DNA of 11,910 nucleotides from JAAZHK01 sp964536075 (GTDB lineage: Bacteria > Bacillota_I > Bacilli_A > RF39 > UBA660). Below, one piece after another: positions 1 to 5,816 of the stretch (position 1 is its first letter; each line of letters begins with the position of its first letter). The stretch covers positions 1 through 11,910 of the forward strand of contig CAZHWO010000025.1 of assembly GCA_964536075.1 (NCBI GenBank), in the 5' to 3' direction. The position numbers and the translations under genes are program-made. The notes below the pieces were generated by a model. It ran no database searches. It saw only the letters and a program-made list of their open reading frames with translations, and had not been told where the DNA came from.

Positions 1-339
1 GAAGTTTCTGGTGCAGTTATCCGAGATCGTAAGAGCATGTCCAGTGATGGTATTTTAGTAGTTATTTCTAATATTGATATTAAAAATCATAAGTTATTAG
101 GCCATGTAACAATTGCCACTAGAGGTTTCATTATGGTTAATGAAAATGAGGAATTTATTAAAATTCTAGAAGAGACTGCCAAAGAAAGTATTATTAATAA
201 ATTAAATGAACCAACCATTACCTTCGCTGATTTAAAAAGTGCGATTATTAATGCTATAAATCCTGTTATCTTAGATAAAACTGGAAGAAAACCTATTGTT
301 TTACCAGTAATGCTTGATATTAAAAAAGATTCAATTTAA
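1..339 (+). CDS. rnj: Ribonuclease J, C-terminal part (cut by window start)
   Basis: Reading frame 1 is open from the first base, so the gene begins left of the window; the Met at 37 is internal. RNase J is a metallo-beta-lactamase/beta-CASP nuclease with 5'-3' exonuclease and endonuclease activity in mRNA turnover and rRNA maturation. Only the last 112 residues are visible. They hold the conserved stretch before the C-terminal domain, 'IRDRKSMSSDGILVVI', matching the family's RDR..LS.DG..V pattern, followed by the small C-terminal dimerisation domain ending in a stop at 337-339. The metal-binding motifs lie outside the window, so activity cannot be judged, and J1 cannot be separated from J2. 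The gene converges on the 310-aa minus-strand gene; their stop codons overlap inside one shared terminator hairpin. Confidence 0.88.
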   Translation, partial: EVSGAVIRDRKSMSSDGILVVISNIDIKNHKLLGHVTIATRGFIMVNENEEFIKILEETAKESIINKLNEPTITFADLKSAIINAINPVILDKTGRKPIVLPVMLDIKKDSI

Positions 340-355
340 TTATTGAATCTTTTTT
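322..355. terminator. Bidirectional terminator with both stop codons in its loop
   Basis: A perfect 14-bp inverted repeat (322-335 with 342-355) has a 6-base loop at 336-341 and runs of A/T on both sides, so it can act as an intrinsic terminator in either direction. The rnj stop (337-339) and the stop of the 310-aa gene (336-338, minus) both lie in the loop. It therefore serves both convergent genes. Confidence 0.85.
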
Positions 356-1268
356 TTAATTGACTACTAAAACCATTCTGTTTATCAATGGTATGTACTT
401 GGTTATTAAAATGAGAAGTCGCGTATAATTGATAACTTATAAAACCCTCTATTAAAGATTGGCAATTATCTTTTTGCGACACAAAATTAAAAATAGCTTG
501 AAAATTATTATTCTTATTATCAATAAAATCAATAATAACTTGGTCTTTATCTTCTAGATTATTACCTAACTCTAATAAACTTTTCTTAAAAACATAATAC
601 TTAATAATAATTCCTCGCATTCCTCTTTCGTATTGTTCTTGCGAAAAAAACTGGTGATGTGTAGTTAACATTTTACAAATATTTAAAATAGCTAATTTGT
701 ATGAACACCCAGCTTTTTTAAGTTTCATAAAACCCTCTAAAATGGGCGCTTCAAAATTATCTTCAAAAGGCATACTATCTTTTACTTTTAATATCATATT
801 ATCCATTTTTTCACAAGGATTAAAACTTTCGTATAATTCAGGAACCTCTCTTCTCGCTGCTAAACTAATTATATCCTTCTCATCCATATCTAAATTACCG
901 TGTCTAGCGGCCGCTAGTAAAAACATAGTAATTAAATGATTATCATTAACAACAGCGTTACTTAACTCTTGATAATTATCAACCGAATCTAAAAAATCCC
1001 CTAAAAGCTCTATCTCATCATCATTATATATATCTGGTATTTTCTTGTTTAAAACTTTGGGTATTATTCCTACTTCATAATACATCACAATCATACTACT
1101 CATAAAAATATTATAGTAAGTCACATCTTTTTCTCTTAGATAATCTAAAAAAGCTAAAATATTGTCAATAGTTACATCGCCTTTTTTTCGATGCACTAAT
1201 TTATCCATTAATATATTAGATACTTTCCTTTTTAAAAGATTGGATGGTAAATGATAGCCAATAACCAT
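336..1268 (-). CDS. Hypothetical protein, 310 aa, probably soluble and helical
   Basis: I do not recognise this family. The protein has no signal peptide, no convincing membrane segment and no cofactor motif. It is rich in charged residues and Asn, with long stretches of likely alpha helix; a short 'LLAAARHGNLD' segment near residues 117-127 looks like a helix-turn-helix of a repeat protein, but no clear repeat unit is visible. The ATG at 1268 is supported by an AGGTGA ribosome binding site 4 bases upstream, and a good promoter (1293-1321) lies just before it. It sits between RNase Y and RNase J genes but has its own promoter, so a link to RNA decay is only a neighbourhood guess. The continuous frame and normal codon use argue for a real gene. 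Confidence 0.8.
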   Translation of the reverse strand: MVIGYHLPSNLLKRKVSNILMDKLVHRKKGDVTIDNILAFLDYLREKDVTYYNIFMSSMIVMYYEVGIIPKVLNKKIPDIYNDDEIELLGDFLDSVDNYQELSNAVVNDNHLITMFLLAAARHGNLDMDEKDIISLAARREVPELYESFNPCEKMDNMILKVKDSMPFEDNFEAPILEGFMKLKKAGCSYKLAILNICKMLTTHHQFFSQEQYERGMRGIIIKYYVFKKSLLELGNNLEDKDQVIIDFIDNKNNNFQAIFNFVSQKDNCQSLIEGFISYQLYATSHFNNQVHTIDKQNGFSSQLKKRFNN

Positions 1269-1292
1269 ATTCTCACCTCATAATTGTTATTT

Positions 1293-1321
1293 ATAATACC
1301 ACCATTTTTATTATTTATCAA
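1293..1321 (-). promoter_or_regulatory. Promoter of the 310-aa gene
   Basis: On the minus strand, -35 TTGATA (1316-1321), a 17-base spacer and -10 TATTAT (1293-1298) with an extended TGG just before it. The -10 ends 24 bases before the ATG. The -35 starts right after the T-tract of the rny terminator. Confidence 0.7.
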
Positions 1322-1346
1322 GAAAAAAAAAGCTATTATTTAGCTT
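1322..1346 (-). terminator. Intrinsic terminator of rny
   Basis: Minus-strand hairpin AAGCTA (1341-1346), loop AATAA (1336-1340), TAGCTT (1330-1335), then a run of eight T (1323-1330, the first two inside the stem). The rny stop codon TAA (1336-1338) forms part of the loop. Confidence 0.8.
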
Positions 1347-2886
1347 CTTCTTGGGCTCTTGTTTCCCTTATAACGGTTACCTTTATAGTTCCCGGATATT
1401 GCATCGTTGACTCAATTTTTTCTTTAATATCACGAGCAATTTTATGACTAGTCAAATCATCTATTTCTTCAGGTTTAACAATAACTCGAAGTTCACGACC
1501 TGCTTGAACAGCAAAAGTCTTTTCAATTCCTTTAACTTCATTACCAATTGCCTCTAGTTGTTCTAAACGTTTAATATAATTTTCTAAAGAATCATTTCTG
1601 GCACCTGGTCTTGATGCTGATAAAGCATCAGCTACTGCTACTAAAACAGAAATAACACTAGTGGCTTGTTCATCGCCATGATGAGACGCAATCGAATTAA
1701 TAACAGTCTTACCCTCATTATGTTTTTTAGCAATATCTTTACCAATTTCTACATGGCTTCCTTCAACCTCATGATCAATGGCTTTACCAATATCATGAAG
1801 GAGTCCTGCTCGTTTAGCTAAACCAACGTTTTCCCCAATCTCTGCGGCCATAGTGCCAGCCAAATGCGCTACTTCAATACTATGTTGTAAGGCATTTTGA
1901 CCATAACTAGTCCTAAAATGTAATTTACCAACTAGTTCAACTATTTCCGGTTCAATCTTGGTAATACCCAGTTCAAATAAGGCATTATTACCATACTCAA
2001 TAATTTTTTCTTTCATTTCTTTGCTAGTTTTATCATAAAGCTCTTCGATCCTTGTTGGATGAATTCGACCATCTTTAATTAAAGTTTCTAGCGTTACTCT
2101 AGCTATTTCTCTTCTTAATGGATCAAAGCTTGATAAAACTACTGCTTCTGGAGTATCATCAATTATTAAATCCACTCCTGTGATTGCTTCAATAGTACGA
2201 ATATTTCGTCCTTCACGGCCAATAATCCGACCCTTCATTTCATCACTAGGTAAATTGACAACGGTAACTGTCTGTTCATTAGCTAAATCTGACGCAAATC
2301 GTTGCATTGATAAAACAATTAATTCCTTAGCTGTTTTGTCCGCTTCTAATTTAGCTTCATTTTCTCTTTCTTTAATATAAGCCGCAATTTCTTTGGACAT
2401 TGTCTCTTCAACACGAGCCATAACCATTTCTTTGGCTTTATCTTTACTAAATCCTGATATTTCTTGTAATAATTTTAATTCTTCTTGCTTAATTTCATCC
2501 ACTTTTGTTTGTTCGTCTTGGATCAATTTTTGCTTTTGGGCTAATTTTTCTTCTCGTTCATCTAAGGTTGTTTCCCTTTTTTGATATAATTCTTCTCTCT
2601 TATCCATATTGTTCTCTCTTTGAACAATACGATCTTCTGTTTCTTTTAAATCAGCTTTTCTTTCTTTAATTTCTTTTTCTGTTTCTAATTTTAATCGATG
2701 TGATTCCTCTTTCGCCTCTAAAATATAGTCTCTCTTTACTTTATCGGCTTCTTTTTTTGCTTTTTCAATTATGGCTTCCGCCTTTTTATTAGCATTACTT
2801 TCCTTGAAACGTGAAAGCAAAAAGTTAACCACAAACCCAATAATCAATCCAATTACGACTAACAAAATGGAGAATAAATAATCCAT
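1336..2886 (-). CDS. rny: Ribonuclease Y
   Basis: RNase Y is the membrane-anchored endoribonuclease that starts decay of many mRNAs in Bacillota. The 516-residue length is typical of the family. Order: one N-terminal membrane helix (about 4-25); a long, highly charged coiled coil (about 30-190); a KH RNA-binding domain with the GRIIGREGRN motif at 219-228; and an HD catalytic domain with H335, the H364-D365 pair in 'LLHDIGKAIDHE', H402-H403 and D420, so the metal site looks intact. The ATG at 2886 has a GGAGG 7 bases upstream. A promoter at 2946-2974 and a terminator at 1322-1346 make it a single-gene unit. It acts at the inner face of the membrane, where RNase J could be a partner. Confidence 0.97.
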   Translation of the reverse strand: MDYLFSILLVVIGLIIGFVVNFLLSRFKESNANKKAEAIIEKAKKEADKVKRDYILEAKEESHRLKLETEKEIKERKADLKETEDRIVQRENNMDKREELYQKRETTLDEREEKLAQKQKLIQDEQTKVDEIKQEELKLLQEISGFSKDKAKEMVMARVEETMSKEIAAYIKERENEAKLEADKTAKELIVLSMQRFASDLANEQTVTVVNLPSDEMKGRIIGREGRNIRTIEAITGVDLIIDDTPEAVVLSSFDPLRREIARVTLETLIKDGRIHPTRIEELYDKTSKEMKEKIIEYGNNALFELGITKIEPEIVELVGKLHFRTSYGQNALQHSIEVAHLAGTMAAEIGENVGLAKRAGLLHDIGKAIDHEVEGSHVEIGKDIAKKHNEGKTVINSIASHHGDEQATSVISVLVAVADALSASRPGARNDSLENYIKRLEQLEAIGNEVKGIEKTFAVQAGRELRVIVKPEEIDDLTSHKIARDIKEKIESTMQYPGTIKVTVIRETRAQEEAK

Positions 2887-2945
2887 TATAATTCCTCCAT
2901 TTCCATCTATGTTAAATTTTAATCATAAACATAACATCTATTCTT

Positions 2946-2974
2946 ATTTTAACTTTTTGGGGGTATAATGTCAA
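2946..2974 (-). promoter_or_regulatory. Promoter of rny
   Basis: Minus strand: perfect -35 TTGACA (2969-2974), 17-base spacer, -10 TAAAAT (2946-2951). Expected start of transcription is near 2939, giving a leader of about 50 bases, longer than most in this window. The -35 directly follows the terminator of the upstream operon. Confidence 0.75.
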
Positions 2975-2999
2975 GAAAAAAGACTCTCTAAGTAGTCTT
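2975..2999 (-). terminator. Terminator of the ppa / membrane-protein operon
   Basis: On the minus strand AAGACT (2994-2999) pairs with AGTCTT (2980-2985); an extra CT/AG pairing is possible inside the loop. A run of T follows (2976-2981, the first two inside the stem). It lies 3 bases after the stop of the 305-aa gene and abuts the rny -35 box. Confidence 0.7.
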
Positions 3000-3002
3000 A
3001 TT

Positions 3003-3920
3003 TTATAATTTAGCTAATTCTTCTTCCTCTTTATTATCATCTAATTGATCATCCTTATAATCTCTTTTATCTTTAATAAGATTATACGCTATCGTCATAA
3101 TCAATCCTAGGATAAAAACAATTAAACCATATATTAAACTCTTATTAAACATATTTTTACTTAAAAAGCTAACAATATATTCATACTTACCAAAAGAATC
3201 TTTTAAAGCTGCTACTGTATATCTTGTTAAACTAAAGAGCATGTATAAACAACCAACACTAACCATTGGTATTCCACACCAACCAAGAGGACTATATAAT
3301 TTAAATCTAACTAAGGCAATCAAACAAAAGATAACTACTAATGAAATTAACATATATATTTTAACATTCTTAATATATGTTTGATCAAAAGTAATAAAAG
3401 CCTTTTCTGAACTTGTTTGAACCTGTTTCGTTGTTAAGGTCTCACTTAAATTATTTATCTCTTCTGTCGCTTCTTCGACTCCTTTATCAGTTAGATTTAT
3501 CTGGTTTTCCGCTGGCAATAAATTATTTATCTTAGTGATATCAAGCATTATTTCTTCTTTAGTATAGGTAGGAACATCCTCACCATATAAGTAAAAATTT
3601 GATATGTCCCCAAAATATTTAGCTATTATACTGTTAACTTCTTCTTTTTTTAACAGTTGTTCCGTTTCTTGTTCTGTTAAGCCTAACTTACTAGTATAAC
3701 TATACACATAGTCAAAGGCCGTTTCTTTGTTATCTTTATTATCAACATCTCCTAATTTTACTTCCTTTAAATCAACATTTTTAATAATCGTGGAAATATT
3801 ATCCGTTGAGACAAATTTCTCCCCTAAAAAGATGGCAATTAACCCTATTAAGATAAATAGGAAAACAGTTGATAAGCAAAAAGCGGTAAATTTACTAAGG
3901 AAATTCCAAAATTTAGACAT
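3003..3920 (-). CDS. Unknown membrane protein with four predicted helices
   Basis: I do not recognise the family. The 305-residue protein has a first membrane helix at about 12-33 (possibly an uncleaved signal anchor), then a roughly 150-residue polar domain (34-186) expected outside the cytoplasm, three more helices (about 187-206, 209-231, 260-282) and an acidic C-terminal tail rich in D, E and K. The outer domain has repeated helix-like E/K/N-rich segments and no cysteine, so no disulfides. The ATG at 3920 lies 8 bases inside the end of ppa and has AAGGAG upstream within ppa, so the two genes are translated from one mRNA. Coupling to a cytoplasmic pyrophosphatase may reflect only compact packing. 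Confidence 0.82.
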   Translation of the reverse strand: MSKFWNFLSKFTAFCLSTVFLFILIGLIAIFLGEKFVSTDNISTIIKNVDLKEVKLGDVDNKDNKETAFDYVYSYTSKLGLTEQETEQLLKKEEVNSIIAKYFGDISNFYLYGEDVPTYTKEEIMLDITKINNLLPAENQINLTDKGVEEATEEINNLSETLTTKQVQTSSEKAFITFDQTYIKNVKIYMLISLVVIFCLIALVRFKLYSPLGWCGIPMVSVGCLYMLFSLTRYTVAALKDSFGKYEYIVSFLSKNMFNKSLIYGLIVFILGLIMTIAYNLIKDKRDYKDDQLDDNKEEEELAKL

Positions 3921-4413
3921 TATTCATCTCTCCTTCCGTATATCTTTTTTGACAGCTTTCAATAAGTTCCAAAGCTTCTTCTTTAGAATGATAATCTTTT
4001 ACTTCTACTTTGATATTTTGTAACGTCTTGTAATTCTCAAAGAAGTTTTTTATTTCCTCTAAAGTAAATGGTGATAAATCACTAAGCTCATTAATTTGAT
4101 TGTATCTCGGATCAACATCTACGACTGAGATTAATTTATAATCCTCAAATCCCCGATCAATCACTGCTAAATATCCTAAAACCCTAGTTGGTACGACACA
4201 TCCTGGAAAAGTTGGTTCTGAACTAATAACTAAAATATCTAAAGGATCCCCATCTAAAGCTAAAGTATCTTCAATATAGCCATATTCAGCCGGATAAGTC
4301 ATTGCTGAATATAATACCCTGTCTAATTTAATCCGATTATGCTCATGATCTATTTCAAATTTATTCTTTGTCTTTAAGGGTATTTCAATAACGGCTTCAA
4401 TCTTATTATTCAT
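3913..4413 (-). CDS. ppa: Inorganic pyrophosphatase, family I
   Basis: This cytoplasmic Mg2+-dependent enzyme splits pyrophosphate to two phosphates, pulling DNA, RNA and aminoacyl-tRNA synthesis forward. Seen: the family signature DGDPLD with flanking hydrophobic residues, the preceding 'YPAEYGYI' motif (E. coli YPANYGFI), and the later metal-ligand cluster D-RGFE-D-Y-K corresponding to E. coli D97, D102 and K104. The frame is open up to an ATG at 4473, but I place the start at 4413: it has a GGAGG 5 bases upstream, gives 166 residues (E. coli has 176), and the extra upstream residues are AT-rich and unlike the family. An extended -10 box lies 19 bases before this start. It is the first gene of a two-gene operon and is divergent from OLE RNA. 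Confidence 0.95.
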   Translation of the reverse strand: MNNKIEAVIEIPLKTKNKFEIDHEHNRIKLDRVLYSAMTYPAEYGYIEDTLALDGDPLDILVISSEPTFPGCVVPTRVLGYLAVIDRGFEDYKLISVVDVDPRYNQINELSDLSPFTLEEIKNFFENYKTLQNIKVEVKDYHSKEEALELIESCQKRYTEGEMNNV

Positions 4414-4432
4414 TTCATCCTCCGTATTAATT

Positions 4433-4441
4433 ATTATATCA
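4433..4441 (-). promoter_or_regulatory. Extended -10 promoter of ppa
   Basis: The minus strand reads TGATATAAT, a full extended -10, ending 19 bases before the chosen ATG; no good -35 is seen at 17 bases. A second possibility is TTGACA (4478-4483) with TATTAT (4457-4462), but the spacer is only 15 bases and that TTGACA falls in the loop of a small hairpin (4472-4489). Confidence 0.5.
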
Positions 4442-4519
4442 TAATTATTAAACTTGATAATATAATAAAACAAAAGATGTCAATCTTTTTTCTAAATTAT
4501 TTTTTATTATGTACAAAAT

Positions 4520-4548
4520 TTGACACAAGGAATAGAATATGATATAAT
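4520..4548 (+). promoter_or_regulatory. Promoter of OLE RNA (perfect consensus)
   Basis: -35 TTGACA (4520-4525), 17-base spacer, -10 TATAAT (4543-4548), plus an extended TGA at 4540-4542. Every element matches the housekeeping sigma consensus. Expected transcription start is about 4555, right where the closing helix of the RNA begins. This implies strong, largely constitutive transcription. Confidence 0.9.
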
Positions 4549-4554
4549 TAGCAA

Positions 4555-5172
4555 CATATAGATGGCACATTATTCTAGTTAATTCATCTATTATGAAGAT
4601 GGGACTAAAAGACCATTAAAGAGCACATCGTTGAAACTTATGGTGCTTGCTTCTTACGCCCAGTTGGGGGTGAGTGCTGAAAGGATAGAATGTCGGGCAG
4701 CCGTAATGGCATACGAAAACTGACCCACCATTCACTGAGACCTATTATTGTAGTAAACCTATACACATCTAGTTGATGGATTTATTACGAAATAGGATTA
4801 AACCTACTATGTGGCGAAAGTTACGAGTAGTGTAGCTTGTCTTGCGTGATTTATGGGAATATTTGAACAAATTAAATAACTATTGGCCAATAGATATTTG
4901 ATATTGCAAATTGAAACATACATTGCAAAAAAGAATTAATAATAGAGTGAGTACGGAGGAAATCTCCTAGAGTGTCCATTAATATAGGATTGCAGTGCGT
5001 ACTAAGTGGTAATCAAGTCATATATTCGGTAACGATATATTCGTTTCTTTAAAGGGGAACCGCAATCATGGTAACGTGATGTAGAAACTGGGGAAATCCT
5101 ACTTGACCTAAGACGTAAAGTTAACTATATTGATAGCCATATATTTAAATAAAAGCTTATTGCTTTTTTTTT
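4555..5172 (+). ncRNA. ole: OLE RNA (Ornate, Large, Extremophilic)
   Basis: This block of about 618 bases has no coding frame but dense structure, with a consensus promoter in front and a terminator behind. I identify it as OLE RNA from its size (usually about 600 nt), its position directly upstream of oapA, and its ornate folding. The ends pair: 4562-4566 with 5136-5140, extended by 4558-4560 with 5142-5144. Other helices: a long hairpin 4741-4796 (CCTATT/AATAGG, TAGTAAA/TTTATTA, CATC/GATG); 4804-4830, closed by a GAAA tetraloop at 4816-4819; AGTACG/CGTACT (4950-4955 with 4998-5003), enclosing a GGAG/CTCC hairpin; and 5075-5090, six pairs with a GUAA loop. Known of the class: it binds OapA at the membrane, and its loss in H. 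halodurans causes stress and Mg2+ sensitivity. RNase P RNA, tmRNA and group II intron do not fit. I could not place the kink-turn bound by OapC. Confidence 0.9.
5151..5172 (+). terminator. Terminator at the 3' end of OLE RNA
   Basis: AAAAGC (5151-5156), loop TTATT (5157-5161), GCTTTT (5162-5167), continuing as a run of nine T to 5172. It separates the RNA from oapA; read-through may still occur. The T-tract overlaps the proposed -35 of oapA. Confidence 0.75.
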
Positions 5173-5199
5173 GCATTTTTTTATGAATTACTATATACT
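5171..5199 (+). promoter_or_regulatory. Possible separate promoter of oapA
   Basis: TTGCAT (5171-5176), 17-base spacer, TATACT (5194-5199). Transcription would begin near 5206, leaving a leader of about 9 bases that includes a weak GGTGA ribosome binding site (5206-5210). Similar short leaders occur elsewhere in the window. Confidence 0.55.
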
Positions 5200-5214
5200 G
5201 ATAATGGTGATATC

Positions 5215-5787
5215 ATGACAAAGAAAAATGAATTAAAAGAATTAAAAAGAAAAAAAATTCAAAAATCTAATTATAATTGGATAACCAAAGTAACCATAGC
5301 CGCTTTTATTATTTCTTTAATTTTTTCACTCATTAGTGAAACCGTTATTCCAAAAGTAAATATTGTTCTAGGTATTATTATTGTCATTATCGTTATTGGC
5401 CTAGGTATTGTCTTTGATATGATTGGCGTTGCTGTTACTTCAGCAGATGAAAAGCCGTTTCATTCAATGAATGCCAGAAAAATAAAGGGTGCTAGTCTAG
5501 CCGTCAACTTTGTTAAAAACGCAGAAAAAGTGGCTTCTTTTTGTAATGATGTTATTGGTGATATTTGTGGCATTGTTTCCGGTACCGCTAGTGTTATTAT
5601 TGCTAAAGACTTAAGTCAAATATTTCATTTCAATTTATTTATTACCAGTTTTATTATTACCGCCTTAATTGCTGCTATCACCATTGGTGGTAAAGCGTTA
5701 GGAAAAAGTTTCGCCATTAATAAAAGTAACTATATTCTCTATAATTCCGCCCGACTGGTATCTATCTTTTACCACACCAAAAAATAA
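5215..5787 (+). CDS. oapA: OLE-associated protein A (OapA), membrane protein
   Basis: OapA is the membrane protein that binds OLE RNA and brings it to the cell membrane. The 190 residues begin with a Lys-rich basic tail (1-20) suited to RNA or phospholipid contact. Predicted helices follow at about 22-42, 48-74, 112-132 and 141-165. Conserved-looking segments include 'FDMIGVAVTSADEKPFHSMN' (67-86), then 'CNDVIGDICG' (110-119), which holds the DxxxD motif (D112, D116) I recall as a hallmark of OapA, and 'GGKALGKSFAINKSN' (158-172). The ATG at 5215 has only a weak GGTGA site. The position 43 bases after the OLE terminator is the classic arrangement. A shared hairpin terminates it against RNase R. 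Distant resemblance to Mg2+-handling membrane proteins is suggestive only. Confidence 0.92.
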   Translation: MTKKNELKELKRKKIQKSNYNWITKVTIAAFIISLIFSLISETVIPKVNIVLGIIIVIIVIGLGIVFDMIGVAVTSADEKPFHSMNARKIKGASLAVNFVKNAEKVASFCNDVIGDICGIVSGTASVIIAKDLSQIFHFNLFITSFIITALIAAITIGGKALGKSFAINKSNYILYNSARLVSIFYHTKK

Positions 5788-5812
5788 AAATCTTAACGAT
5801 TTTTATTTTTTT
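5779..5812. terminator. Bidirectional terminator between oapA and rnr
   Basis: An AAAAATAAAAATC arm (5780-5792), a loop (5793-5797) and a GATTTTTATTTTT arm (5798-5810) form a long A/T stem closed by a C-G pair, with T-runs in both directions. The oapA stop (5785-5787) is in the left arm; the rnr stop (5817-5819) lies just outside. Confidence 0.8.
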
Positions 5813-5816
5813 ATCC

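Noticed and set aside
697..939. Plus-strand frames opposite the 310-aa gene, RNase Y, the permease and the ATPase
   Set aside because: They lie fully or mostly inside well-supported minus-strand genes, lack ribosome binding sites and look like mirror frames.
4414..4473. Longer N-terminus for pyrophosphatase starting at 4473
   Set aside because: No ribosome binding site there, residues unlike the family, and the region overlaps the likely promoter; 4413 has a strong GGAGG.
4555..5172. RNase P RNA, tmRNA or group II intron as the identity of the structured block
   Set aside because: No alanine-type tRNA domain or tag reading frame as in tmRNA, no convincing RNase P core, and no intron domain V or reverse transcriptase. 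Length and the oapA neighbour favour OLE RNA.
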